A stretch of DNA of 64,000 nt from Chitinophagaceae bacterium (GTDB lineage Bacteria > Bacteroidota > Bacteroidia > Chitinophagales > Chitinophagaceae). The position numbers were made by a program, and so were the translations under genes. Shown here one piece after another: positions 19,017 through 27,298 of the stretch. Below the pieces are notes generated by a model that did not search any database, was not told the DNA's origin, and saw only the letters and a program-made list of their open reading frames with translations. The stretch lies in assembly GCA_016710745.1 (NCBI GenBank), contig JADJVB010000013.1, forward strand, positions 585,001 to 649,000, given 5' to 3'. Positions within the stretch are counted from its first letter, which is position 1; every line of letters starts with the position of its first letter.

Positions 19017-20358
19017 TACACCGCCTACCTTCACGGCACCGCCGAATATCACGATTCCGTTCACATCTACCTGCGGATACGACAGTTCGCCGGCAAATGC
19101 AGGCGATGTAACCAATGAGCACGACAACTGCTCAACAGGATTACAGGCTACCTACACCGATGCAGTTATGCCATGCGGTTCTAACATAGTAATCACCCGC
19201 ACCTGGCACCTGGTTGATGCTTGCGGCAATGCTGCTGCAGAGCAGGTACAAACCATAACGGTTACAGATAACAACACGCCTTATATTATTTACGCAGTAA
19301 AAGAAGTGTTTTTTGGTAAAAACAACTATATTAATGGTGACGTTGGGGTTACCGATAGTAAAGGAAAAGCTGAGTTTGATAAAGGCTGCGTGCTGGATCC
19401 CTATCATGTGTATGCAAAGAACATCAATGTAAGTTTACCGGCTACAGTTAACAATAAACATTATGCACCGGCAACGGGCGGTCCCAATCCGCCATTCTAT
19501 CCTTATGCCGGCGGTGGACTTTCTGGCAACTACACGCAAAGTACTAATGGTGTGGTTCCTGCCGGCAATTTTAATAAACTAACTATTAAAAAAGGTGTAA
19601 CGGCTACTGTTAATGGCTCAAATTATGGTACAATAAGCATAGAGCAGAATGCCAGTGTTACGTTCACCAGCAGTAGCGTTGACATAGTAGAATTGTCGGT
19701 TGACAAGGGCAAAAATGGCACTACCAATGTTTATTTCAGTACATGTACCAGGGTAAGAGTAAAAAATAAAGTAACGGTTGATGAAAGTTGCCGGATAAAC
19801 GTGGGCGGGCCAAAACTTACCTTCTACCTGGGCGATAATAATAAAGATGAAGAGAGGTTCAAGGTTACCGGTGAAAATACTGAAGTGACTGCGAATATCA
19901 TGATTCCGAATGGAAAATTAAAAGTGGATGGAGGAAATGCCTACTGTATTATGACTGGCTGGTTTATTGTTGAGAAACTGGAAAGTAGTGGCAAAAACGT
20001 AACATGGAATAAAAATGTTGATTGTACGCCGACTTTGGCCAGGGGTAATCAGCAAACTATAACCATAAACGAAGAGCCAGTTGTTGAACTGCCGAAGGTT
20101 GAAAAAGCCGAGGCTTTTGAGGTTCGGGTTTATCCTAATCCGTCGGCCCATGACTTCAGTCTGCAGATTTTCAGCAGGAGTAATGAACCGGTAACTGTGA
20201 GGATTATTGATGCAAAAGGCAGTTTGAAGCAAGTTCAAACCGGTTTATCGAAGGCAAACCTGCTTAAAGTTGGGGCTGATCTTATCGGCGGTTCATACTT
20301 TGCAGAAGTTATACAGGGAACCAGCCGCAAGGTGGTGAAACTGATCAAATTGAACTAA
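17185..20358 (+). CDS. Giant T9SS-type secreted protein, C-terminal part (after the frameshift)
   Basis: The continuation of the gene starting at 12251; the reading frame is open from about 17140, and 17185 is only an internal ATG. It holds the rest of PA-containing module 6, modules 7 and 8 and one HYR-like module without PA. A region of about 240 residues rich in short strands follows (VKEVFFGKNNYINGDVGVT), resembling deposit/polymer-like bacterial surface domains. The end is a T9SS type A sorting domain (VRVYPNPSAHDFSLQI... RKVVKLIKLN). On its own it lacks a signal peptide and could not be exported. Restoring one T joins both parts into about 2,703 residues. Confidence 0.85.
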   Translation: MVNDGTGGEGNPYDACENITNDLTGKIAVIERSGCLPPESYFVNKAYKAQLAGAVGVIFIFNQPGNQVATMGLPAGPNPTITIPLMLVSNSYGNTLKAEILSGPVNVSLSAPTVIANDECSFTSITHQQTFTAGNCPSSYTLVNTWTATDNCSNATTKTQTITVVDNTPPTLTVPADVTLQCSDPLPLMPLNVNSSPNFIDGTYNIGTAVFGAPLTATPLTADAIMVNDGTGGEGNPYDACENIINDLTGKIAVIERSGCLPPTGYFVNKAYKAQLAGAVGVIFINNLAGDYVATMGLPAGPNPTITIPLMLVSNSYGNTLKAEILAGPVNVSLSAPTVIANDECSFTSITHQQTFTPGNCPSSYTLVNTWTATDNCNNATTKTQTITVVDNTPPTLIVPADVTLQCSDPLPAKPINVHSRPNGLNGTYSFGTAVFAAPFTSTAVTGNVALVNDGVGNPADACEPIIGSLAGKIAVMDRGGCTAPAALFTNKVLKAQTAGAIAVIVVNNNPGNEIVTMGGSDPSVTIPSVFVSNNYGNALKASMALGTVNISLSASTVIADDECSGVLITFTEQVIPGSCPNNYSKVITWTATDGCGNATTKSQTITVVDNTPPTFTAPPNITIPFTSTCGYDSSPANAGDVTNEHDNCSTGLQATYTDAVMPCGSNIVITRTWHLVDACGNAAAEQVQTITVTDNNTPYIIYAVKEVFFGKNNYINGDVGVTDSKGKAEFDKGCVLDPYHVYAKNINVSLPATVNNKHYAPATGGPNPPFYPYAGGGLSGNYTQSTNGVVPAGNFNKLTIKKGVTATVNGSNYGTISIEQNASVTFTSSSVDIVELSVDKGKNGTTNVYFSTCTRVRVKNKVTVDESCRINVGGPKLTFYLGDNNKDEERFKVTGENTEVTANIMIPNGKLKVDGGNAYCIMTGWFIVEKLESSGKNVTWNKNVDCTPTLARGNQQTITINEEPVVELPKVEKAEAFEVRVYPNPSAHDFSLQIFSRSNEPVTVRIIDAKGSLKQVQTGLSKANLLKVGADLIGGSYFAEVIQGTSRKVVKLIKLN

Positions 20359-20382
20359 AGCGATTGTTCTTAATGAGAAACT

Positions 20383-20414
20383 AAGGAGGTTGTTTTTACG
20401 ACCTCCTTTTTTAT
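20383..20414 (+). terminator. Terminator after the giant gene
   Basis: Stem aaggaggt / acctcctt with T6 following. It lies 25 nt past the stop and just before the convergent TMEM175-like gene. Confidence 0.85.
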
Positions 20415-20418
20415 TCTT

Positions 20419-21009
20419 CTATTGTGGAGGCTGATTCTCGTACATTTTCTTCTCAATCCTCTTGTCGGGTATAAACCACATAACCGCTACCAGGATATAA
20501 ATGGAAAACCCAATCCAGGGATTAATAAAAGTTAGTCCAATGCCTACGATATAAAGAATTACCGAAAGCATCCCTTTCCAGTCTTTACCTAATGCCTGTG
20601 CGATCAGCGATTCCTTCCCATGCGCACGTACCAGACTTTTTGCTAAAATAAAATAGGCCAATCCGGCCATAAACAGTACAAATCCATATAAAGCAACAGT
20701 CCAGGTTTCAAAATGATTTTCACCCATCCAGGCGGTGGTAAAAGGAGTTAAGGAAAGCCAGAACAACAAATGCATGTTAGCCCAAAGGATCCTGCCATTT
20801 ACTTTATGCACCGAATGTAGCATGTGATGGTGGTTATTCCAGTAAATGCCGAGGTAAATAAAACTCAGTACATAACTGAAAAATACAGGAATTAATGGTT
20901 TGAGATCTTCAGGACTTGAGCCGTGCGGCACTTTCAGTTCCAATACCATAATAGTAATGATGATCACCAGTACGCCATCGCTGAATGCTTCCAATCTGCC
21001 TTTACCCAT
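20419..21009 (-). CDS. TMEM175-family (DUF1211) potassium channel-like protein
   Basis: A 196-residue membrane protein with about six hydrophobic helices. Its first helix carries the family signature (RLEAFSDGVLVIIITIMVLE, with the conserved FSD), and HHHMLH follows in the next loop. Bacterial TMEM175 proteins form tetrameric potassium-selective channels, in which the FSD helix lines the pore. Length is typical for a bacterial single-repeat member. It stands alone and converges on the giant gene. Ion selectivity is inferred from family membership. Confidence 0.88.
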   Translation of the reverse strand: MGKGRLEAFSDGVLVIIITIMVLELKVPHGSSPEDLKPLIPVFFSYVLSFIYLGIYWNNHHHMLHSVHKVNGRILWANMHLLFWLSLTPFTTAWMGENHFETWTVALYGFVLFMAGLAYFILAKSLVRAHGKESLIAQALGKDWKGMLSVILYIVGIGLTFINPWIGFSIYILVAVMWFIPDKRIEKKMYENQPPQ

Positions 21010-21089
21010 AGCTTTTATTTTAGTGGTAAGTTAGGAAAAAGTGGGGAGTGTAGTGGGAATGAGGAGTGGGTAATCAGGAATTCGGAGAC

Positions 21090-21145
21090 CTGAGCCAGTA
21101 TCCGGCATCCAACATCCGGCATCCACCATCCAGTATCCAGTATCT
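21090..21145. repeat. Short imperfect cat(c)cgg/agtatcc repeats
   Basis: A run of related words (agtatccggcatccaacatccggcatccaccatcc...) in the leader of the TMEM175-like gene. The same word family, partly inverted, is found at 40444-40585 before rimM. No coding role seen. Confidence 0.6.
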
Positions 21146-21205
21146 CCGTCCGCACGGTGTTCATGTAGGCGTGCAGCATCCTATACCAGATGCCATCTGT
21201 TTTGT

Positions 21206-21472
21206 TTAATTGTTGTCGTCTTCCTTATCCCGTTCTACGATCTTTGGTTCGTCGGGTTTGCCCCGTTTGTAAATGATCAATCCATTCAAAAAATTGCGGA
21301 GTAACTGGTCTCCCGCTTCTACAAATCCGGGATGATCTTCATTCCTGAACAGGTCGCCTAAAGCGCCCTTGGTTATGTCGAAATCAACCAATTTTAATAT
21401 GTCAATAATATCATCGTTACGTAAAGAAAGGGCTACCCTTAATTTTTTCAGAATATCATTATTGCTAAGCAT
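21206..21472 (-). CDS. DUF1456 (YehS-like) protein, short form
   Basis: An 88-residue helical protein with the DUF1456 pattern at its N-terminus (MLSNNDILKKLRVALSLRNDDIIDIL) and RNEDHPGF near residue 43. YehS-type members usually hold two copies of this unit in about 150 residues. Here the second copy is reduced or absent, and the C-terminus is a charged tail (KPDEPKIVERDKEDDNN). Function is unknown; cytosolic. It shares a bidirectional terminator region with the RRM gene upstream on the same strand. Confidence 0.75.
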   Translation of the reverse strand: MLSNNDILKKLRVALSLRNDDIIDILKLVDFDITKGALGDLFRNEDHPGFVEAGDQLLRNFLNGLIIYKRGKPDEPKIVERDKEDDNN

Positions 21473-21493
21473 GGCCTGTATTTAAAAGTAAAA

Positions 21494-21522
21494 AAAAATC
21501 CTTTCGCAAGAAAGGATTTTTA
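21494..21522. terminator. Terminator after the RRM gene
   Basis: Stem aaaaatccttt / aaaggattttt with loop cgcaag. On the minus strand it ends in a T run and lies 21 nt past the RRM protein stop. Confidence 0.85.
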
Positions 21523-21542
21523 AAAAGGTTGTATCGTATCGA

Positions 21543-21932
21543 TTAATAACTTCCTCTGTTGTAGCCGCCGCCACCATCACGGTTGCCGCCACCACCATAA
21601 CCACCACCGCCGCCACGGTTTCCACCGCCGCCGCCGTATCCACCACGACCGCCGCCGCCGCCAAAGCTACGCTTTGGACGATCGCCTTCTGCACGTGGTT
21701 GTGATTCGTTAACGATTAATTTACGACCCTGAATTTCAACTTCGTTTAATGCAGCGATGGCAGCTTTAGCAGCTTCATCGTCTTCCATTTCAACAAAACC
21801 GAATCCTTTACTACGGCCGTTCATTTTGTCCTTCAAAATTTTTGCGCTTGTTACGCTGCCGTGCTCTGTGAAGAGATTCATTAAATCATCATCAGTCATA
21901 GACCAACTAAGATTTCCTACATAAATGTTCAT
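21543..21932 (-). CDS. Single-RRM glycine-rich RNA-binding protein
   Basis: A 129-residue protein. Residues 1-80 are one RRM with RNP2 (IYVGNL, residues 3-8) and RNP1 (KGFGFVEM, about residues 43-50). A Gly/Arg-rich tail (GGGGGRGGYGG type) follows. It binds RNA in the cytoplasm; Bacteroidota members of this family are abundant post-transcriptional regulators or chaperones. The 5' leader is long for this genome, about 110 nt if the promoter at 22052-22084 is used, which leaves room for autoregulation. Confidence 0.93.
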   Translation of the reverse strand: MNIYVGNLSWSMTDDDLMNLFTEHGSVTSAKILKDKMNGRSKGFGFVEMEDDEAAKAAIAALNEVEIQGRKLIVNESQPRAEGDRPKRSFGGGGGRGGYGGGGGNRGGGGGYGGGGNRDGGGGYNRGSY

Positions 21933-22051
21933 TGTAAAAACTTTTAATTAAATAATAAAACGTAATGACTTAGTTGTTACAATGTACTGAATCGGACTTC
22001 AAAAAAGCTACTTCAGCCAATAGCGAAAAACTAAAACCATTAATTACATAG

Positions 22052-22084
22052 TAAAGATAGGTTTTTCCACATAAAATTGCCAAA
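22052..22084 (-). promoter_or_regulatory. Probable promoter of the RRM gene
   Basis: On the minus strand a -33 TTTG (22081-22084) and a -7 TATCTTTA (22052-22059, one mismatch to TAnnTTTG) are separated by 21 nt. This is Bacteroidota sigma-factor spacing. Confidence 0.55.
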
Positions 22085-22204
22085 ATGTGGTTAAAATAGT
22101 TAGGCGATCTTAAAATTGATGGTATTGTGTTAAAAATCAATGGGTTAAGAATTTGACGAATGGCCATTTTTGTATAGTATTATTCATTAACTTGCGATAT
22201 CGCT

Positions 22205-22300
22205 ATGCAATTAGTTAAAAAAAATACCTTTTCTCCAGCAACTGCCATTACCGGCAACCAGGTTACCGTGGTAACCACAGGTACAACAACAACCCGTTAG
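22205..22300 (+). CDS. Threonine-rich leader peptide of the thr operon
   Basis: A 31-residue ORF (ATG 22205, TAG 22298-22300) with 10 threonines and ending TTGTTTTR, plus Ile15. It lies 87 nt before thrA on the same strand. Clustered Thr codons immediately before the operon that makes threonine are the hallmark of ribosome-mediated attenuation. No other similarity is expected for such a peptide. The call rests on composition and position. Confidence 0.8.
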   Translation: MQLVKKNTFSPATAITGNQVTVVTTGTTTTR

Positions 22301-22365
22301 GGTTGTACAATTTCATATCATCAAATGGGCAAACGCTGTATTCCGGATAACGGGATGGCCTTTAT
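22261..22365 (+). promoter_or_regulatory. Candidate attenuator between the leader peptide and thrA
   Basis: Competing stems cover the Thr codons: ggttacc/ggtaacc (22261-22276), acaaccc/gggttgt (22289-22306) and gtacaac/gttgtac (22281-22308). The last two share their 3' arm, so they exclude each other. Further on, attccg/cgggat (22340-22356) is followed by ggcctttattt, a weak terminator-like end. Confidence 0.5.
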
Positions 22366-22387
22366 TTACATCTTTAATAGTTTACAC

Positions 22388-24832
22388 ATGCAGGTCTTAA
22401 AATTTGGAGGAAGTTCAGTCGCAAATGCTGAAAACATAAATAAGGTAACAGAAATAATAAAAAATAAAAAGAACAATACCAGAACAATCGTTGTGGTATC
22501 GGCGCTGGGTGGCATAACGGATCTGTTGCTGAAAACAGCAACACGCGCCGAAACAAATGACGAGTCTTACAAAGCACTGTTGCTGGAGATTGAAAACAAG
22601 CACCTGCAGGCTGTTAAAGAATTAATTCCGGTTCAGCAGCAAAGTGCCCTATTAAGTTTGGTTAAAAAAAACTGCAACGAAATAGAAGATATTTGCAACG
22701 GAATTTTTTTATTGAGAGAATTGTCGGCGCGTACCCGTGACCGGATCGTTAGCTATGGCGAGCTGCTTTCTTCGCAAATTATCGCGGCCAGGTTGAACGC
22801 CGCCGGATTAATAGCCGAATGGAAAGACGCCCGGGAAATCATTGAAACAGACAGTAACCATGGCATGGCTGCTGTAAATTTTGCAGCTACCGATAAAAAA
22901 GCCAGGGCTTATTTTAATGCAAATGATTCGGCTTTGTTTATCATTCCTGGTTTTATTGCTGCCGATAAAAATCAAATTACCACCACGTTGGGAAGAGGAG
23001 GTTCCGATTATACTGCGGCCATTCTGGCATCGGCAGTTGACGCATCTGTGTTGGAAATCTGGACCGATGTGTCGGGGATGATGACAGCCGATCCCAGGCT
23101 GGTCAATAATATCAAACTGATACCACAGATATCTTACCAGGAAGCCATGGAGCTTTCGCATTTTGGTGCCAAAGTAATTTATCCGCCCACTATCCAGCCG
23201 GTCATGAAAAAAGGAATACCGGTTTGGATAAAAAATACCTTTGCGCCGGAGGAAGCCGGAACGGTCATTAAAAATGAAGCCACGGCAACGGGTACCAGCA
23301 TCCAGGGCATTTCCAGCATCAATAATATGGTATTGTTGAGTCTCGAAGGCAGCGGCATGGTTGGTATTCCCGGTTTTTCGAAAAGACTATTTGAAGCACT
23401 GGCCAATGCATCGATCAATGTGATCCTGATCACACAGGGCTCATCGGAGCATTCCATTTGTGTTGGTGTTGATGAACACGCCAGTGCTGTGGCAAAGGAA
23501 GTGGTGGACAAAGCCTTTGCCTACGAAATTGAAACCGGTAAGGTTGATCCGATCATCCTGGAAAAACAATTATCGATCGTGGCGATCGTGGGCGATAATA
23601 TGAAAAATCATTCGGGTATCAGCGGAAAGATGTTTGCTGCGTTGGGAAGAAACGGGGTGAGTGTGCGGGCCATCGCACAGGGTTCTTCCGAAAGGAATAT
23701 CTCAGCGGTGATCAACACCGCCGATGTTAAAAAAGCCATTAATGTGTTACACGAGGCCTTTTTTGAAACCACGTACAGGCAGGTGAATTTATTTATAGCC
23801 GGCCTGGGAAATGTAGGGCAGAAGTTGCTGGCGCAATTGCAACAACAGAAACAGTTTTTACAGGAGCATCTTCGTATACAGGTCAAGGTGGTGGGCATTG
23901 CCAACAGTAAAAAAATGTATGTTAATGAAGATGGGGTTGATTTTATAAACTGGCAACCGGAACTGGAAAAAGGCGAGCCGATGAACCTGGCTGCCTTTAC
24001 TGCTGCCATACAGGCGAAGAATTTGCGCAATTCGGTTTTCGCCGATATCACGGCCAATGACGAACTGGCCATGACCTATGGAGACCTGTTACAAAAAAGT
24101 ATTTCGGTGGTGGCCTGTAATAAAGTAGCTGCTTCTTCGTCCTATGCCTATTATAAAAAACTGAAAGGGCTGGCCACTGAATTCAACTGCCAGTTTTTGT
24201 TCGAAACCAATGTGGGCGCCGGATTGCCGATCATCGGTACCTTAAAAGACCTGTTGCACAGCGGTGATCAAATCAACCGGATACAGGCGGTACTGAGTGG
24301 CACCTTAAACTTTGTATTTAATAACTACGATGGCACAACAAGTTTTGCATCGGTAGTAAAACAGGCACAGGATGAAGGCTATACCGAACCCGATCCACGG
24401 CTCGATCTGAGTGGTAAAGATGTGATGCGCAAGATCATGATCCTGGCCCGGGAATCGGGTGAGCAAATGGAGATGGAAGATATCAGCAATAATTCTTTTA
24501 TGCCCGAATCCTGTATGACAGGGTCAGTTGCTGATTTTTATACAGCCATGGAAAAAGAAGAAGCACATTTTAAAAAGATACTCGATGCAGCCAAAGCCGC
24601 CGGAAAAAAATTAAAATTTGTAGCCAGCTATGATAAAGGAAAAGCTGCCGTAGGTTTGCAGCAGGTAGATGAACAAAGCGATTTTTATCATTTGTATGGT
24701 AAGGATAATGTGGTGTTATTTTATACCGATCGTTATCCCGAGCAACCACTGGTTATAAAGGGAGCAGGTGCCGGTGCCGAAGTAACCGCATCGGGTGTTT
24801 TTGCGGATATTATCAGAGCCGCGGGCGTTTAA
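22388..24832 (+). CDS. thrA: Bifunctional aspartate kinase / homoserine dehydrogenase
   Basis: An 814-residue fusion that catalyses the first and third steps from aspartate to homoserine. Residues 1 to about 290 are the aspartokinase (MQVLKFGGSSVANAENI; TTLGRGGSDYTAA). ACT domains follow at about 300-450 (two INVILITQGSSEHSI-like blocks), where threonine normally inhibits. From about 460 to the end lies homoserine dehydrogenase, with NAD(P) fold FIAGLGNVGQKLLAQL and the substrate region GAGLPIIGTLKDLL. The ATG at 22388 is chosen because MQVLKFGGSS is the family's N-terminus; a further upstream ATG would add 21 unrelated residues. First gene of thrABC. Confidence 0.97.
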   Translation: MQVLKFGGSSVANAENINKVTEIIKNKKNNTRTIVVVSALGGITDLLLKTATRAETNDESYKALLLEIENKHLQAVKELIPVQQQSALLSLVKKNCNEIEDICNGIFLLRELSARTRDRIVSYGELLSSQIIAARLNAAGLIAEWKDAREIIETDSNHGMAAVNFAATDKKARAYFNANDSALFIIPGFIAADKNQITTTLGRGGSDYTAAILASAVDASVLEIWTDVSGMMTADPRLVNNIKLIPQISYQEAMELSHFGAKVIYPPTIQPVMKKGIPVWIKNTFAPEEAGTVIKNEATATGTSIQGISSINNMVLLSLEGSGMVGIPGFSKRLFEALANASINVILITQGSSEHSICVGVDEHASAVAKEVVDKAFAYEIETGKVDPIILEKQLSIVAIVGDNMKNHSGISGKMFAALGRNGVSVRAIAQGSSERNISAVINTADVKKAINVLHEAFFETTYRQVNLFIAGLGNVGQKLLAQLQQQKQFLQEHLRIQVKVVGIANSKKMYVNEDGVDFINWQPELEKGEPMNLAAFTAAIQAKNLRNSVFADITANDELAMTYGDLLQKSISVVACNKVAASSSYAYYKKLKGLATEFNCQFLFETNVGAGLPIIGTLKDLLHSGDQINRIQAVLSGTLNFVFNNYDGTTSFASVVKQAQDEGYTEPDPRLDLSGKDVMRKIMILARESGEQMEMEDISNNSFMPESCMTGSVADFYTAMEKEEAHFKKILDAAKAAGKKLKFVASYDKGKAAVGLQQVDEQSDFYHLYGKDNVVLFYTDRYPEQPLVIKGAGAGAEVTASGVFADIIRAAGV

Positions 24833-24841
24833 AAATTGAGT

Positions 24842-25771
24842 ATGAAAAAAGTTACAGTACACGCATTTGCGGGGGTTGGAAATCTGGTTTGTGGATTTGA
24901 TGTTATCGGTATGGCCTTACATGCGCCATACGACGTGATTGACATGGAACTAACCGAAGAGCCCGGTATCCGTATAAAACATACCGATGCTTTTGGTTTG
25001 CCCGAAAATCCCGGAGAGAATATTATTGGCATTTGTTTGCAGGCGATGACTAAAGCGGTTAATAAGCCAATTGGATTTAAGGTGACCGTGCAAAAGAATA
25101 TAAAACCCGGTAGTGGCCTGGGTTCCAGCTCGGCAAGTTGTGCCGGGGCGGTGGTTGCAGCGAATGCTTTGTTAGACAACAGGTTTTCGAAAAATGAATT
25201 GGTTGAGTTTGCACTGGCGGGTGAAATCGTTGCATCAGGTGGAAAACATGCAGACAATATTGCACCTGCCATTTTTGGAGGGATAACTATTGCCAGGCCA
25301 ACCGATCCGGTTGATATTATTTCGTTGCCTGTACCATCGGATTTATTTGTTGCCATTGTGCATCCGCAGATAGAAGTGAAAACTGCTGATGCCCGTAAAA
25401 TACTACCCACCGAAATTTCCATGAAAACCGGGGTTAACCAGTGGGCTAATGTAGCTGGTTTAGTTGCCGGAATTTATACCGATGATAAAAATTTGATTGG
25501 GCGTTCACTGCAAGACCACGTTGCAGAGCCTTATCGCAGTAAATTAATTCCAGGTTATGATGCGGTGATCAAAAAAAGTATGGAAGCGGGCGCCTTGGGT
25601 GGTGGCATTTCGGGCAGTGGACCAACGATGTTTATGCTTTGCGAAACGGAGGCTATTGCCGCTGCAGTTGAAACATGTATGCAGGAAGTATATCAGGAGC
25701 TGAAAATTGATTTTAAAACTTATGTAACCAGTATTAATCCGGAGGGTGTGAAAATAGTCAGTAGCGAATAA
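24842..25771 (+). CDS. thrB: Homoserine kinase
   Basis: A 309-residue GHMP kinase that phosphorylates homoserine. The ATP loop PGSGLGSSSASC is near residue 95. The C-terminal motif GALGGGISGSGPTMF is also present. The start is ATG 24842 (MKKVTVHAFAGVGNL), 9 nt after the thrA stop; a TTG two codons earlier is less likely. It is followed after 8 nt by thrC, so the operon is tightly packed. Confidence 0.97.
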   Translation: MKKVTVHAFAGVGNLVCGFDVIGMALHAPYDVIDMELTEEPGIRIKHTDAFGLPENPGENIIGICLQAMTKAVNKPIGFKVTVQKNIKPGSGLGSSSASCAGAVVAANALLDNRFSKNELVEFALAGEIVASGGKHADNIAPAIFGGITIARPTDPVDIISLPVPSDLFVAIVHPQIEVKTADARKILPTEISMKTGVNQWANVAGLVAGIYTDDKNLIGRSLQDHVAEPYRSKLIPGYDAVIKKSMEAGALGGGISGSGPTMFMLCETEAIAAAVETCMQEVYQELKIDFKTYVTSINPEGVKIVSSE

Positions 25772-25779
25772 AAATAAAC

Positions 25780-27081
25780 ATGAAATATTACAGTCTAAAT
25801 AAACAATCACCTGATGTCAATTTTGAAGCTGCAACAGTGTTGGGGCAGGCCCCCGATAAGGGTCTGTACTTTCCCGAAACCATTCCGCAGGTAAGTAAGG
25901 AGCTGATAAAAAATATTGAAAACTATTCCAATGAGGCTATTGCGTTGGAAGTTATTTCGCCATACCTGGGTGACGTTATTCCTAAAGATGTGTTGGAAAA
26001 AATTGTAAATGAAACTGTGAATTTTGATATTCCGTTGGTAAGCATTACCGATGATATTTTTTCACTTGAATTATTTCACGGTCCTACCCTGGCATTTAAA
26101 GATGTAGGCGCCCGGTTTATGAGCCGCTGCCTGGGTTATTTTGCCAAGGACAGTAAAGAGAAAATTACCGTGTTGGTGGCTACATCTGGTGATACCGGTG
26201 GCGCCGTTGCCAATGGTTTTTACCAGGTAGATGGGGTAGAGGTTGTCATTTTATATCCTTCAGGTAAGGTAAGTTCGGTGCAGGAAAAACAGCTGACCAC
26301 CCTGGGTAATAATATTCATGCGTTGGAAGTGGATGGAACATTTGACGAGTGCCAGCAAATGGTAAAAACTGTTTTTGCAGATGTTGAGCTCAACAAAAAA
26401 ATAAAGCTTACCTCAGCCAATTCCATAAACGTGGCCCGCTGGCTGCCACAACAGTTCTATTATTTTTATTTGTGGAAACAGTGGCAGGATAAAAACAATC
26501 CGCCGGTTGTAACCGTACCCAGTGGCAACTTTGGAAATATATGCGCCGGTTTACTGGCGCAGCAATCTGGATTACCCATCAAACATTTCATCGCTGCCTG
26601 CAATGTAAATGATACGGTTCCCGATTTTTTGCGTACCGGGAATTACCAACCCAAAAAAGCGGTACCCACTATTTCCAATGCCATGGATGTGGGCGACCCC
26701 AGTAATTTTGTGCGCATCATGGAAATATTTCATCAGCAAACAGATGAGTTAAAGAAAACCCTGGTCGGTTATACGATCACTGATGGTCAAACCAGGGAGA
26801 CATTAGTTTCCGTTTTCCAGGATCATAATTACCTGTTAGATCCTCATGGCGCTGTAGCCTACCATGCCTTACAGCAATACCAAATGCAACATCCCGGAAC
26901 AAAGGGAGTTATTTTAGAGACAGCACATCCTGTAAAGTTTTATGATGTGATAGAACCACTGATTGGTGAAACTGTTCCCGTGCCTGAAACGGTTGCGGAG
27001 CAAATCAGGAAAGAGAAATTGAGTACAAAGATCAGCGCGGATGTTAATGAGTTGAAGAATTTTTTAGTTAATAGCAGGTAA
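25780..27081 (+). CDS. thrC: Threonine synthase
   Basis: A 433-residue PLP enzyme converting O-phosphohomoserine to threonine. The PLP lysine lies in HGPTLAFKDVGARF (about residue 106). ATSGDTGGAVANGF forms the phosphate-binding region. It starts MKYYSLNKQSPDVNFEAA, typical of the family. It is the last gene of thrABC; no strong terminator was seen right after it. Confidence 0.97.
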   Translation: MKYYSLNKQSPDVNFEAATVLGQAPDKGLYFPETIPQVSKELIKNIENYSNEAIALEVISPYLGDVIPKDVLEKIVNETVNFDIPLVSITDDIFSLELFHGPTLAFKDVGARFMSRCLGYFAKDSKEKITVLVATSGDTGGAVANGFYQVDGVEVVILYPSGKVSSVQEKQLTTLGNNIHALEVDGTFDECQQMVKTVFADVELNKKIKLTSANSINVARWLPQQFYYFYLWKQWQDKNNPPVVTVPSGNFGNICAGLLAQQSGLPIKHFIAACNVNDTVPDFLRTGNYQPKKAVPTISNAMDVGDPSNFVRIMEIFHQQTDELKKTLVGYTITDGQTRETLVSVFQDHNYLLDPHGAVAYHALQQYQMQHPGTKGVILETAHPVKFYDVIEPLIGETVPVPETVAEQIRKEKLSTKISADVNELKNFLVNSR

Positions 27082-27298
27082 AAACCTGGATGGAGGAACT
27101 TATTTTACCCGAGTAACACAGGGCAGCAACCAACAGGTTGTGAAACCGGCAAAACTGAATTGAGTATTTTATTTCAAAATTTTCCAAAGGAGGCTGTATC
27201 AAACAGATTCCTTTTTTGATGGCTGAGATGTTCATTACCGTCACCCCGGGCACATAATTTCAAAAATCATATCTTCAGGTTTGGTAAACATCAGAAAT

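Noticed and set aside
27225..27260. ggctgagatg...accgtcacccc upstream of the TIGR03790 gene, resembling part of a TPP riboswitch
   Set aside because: The second conserved TPP block (ACCTGA...) is missing, and the gene downstream is not a thiamine gene.
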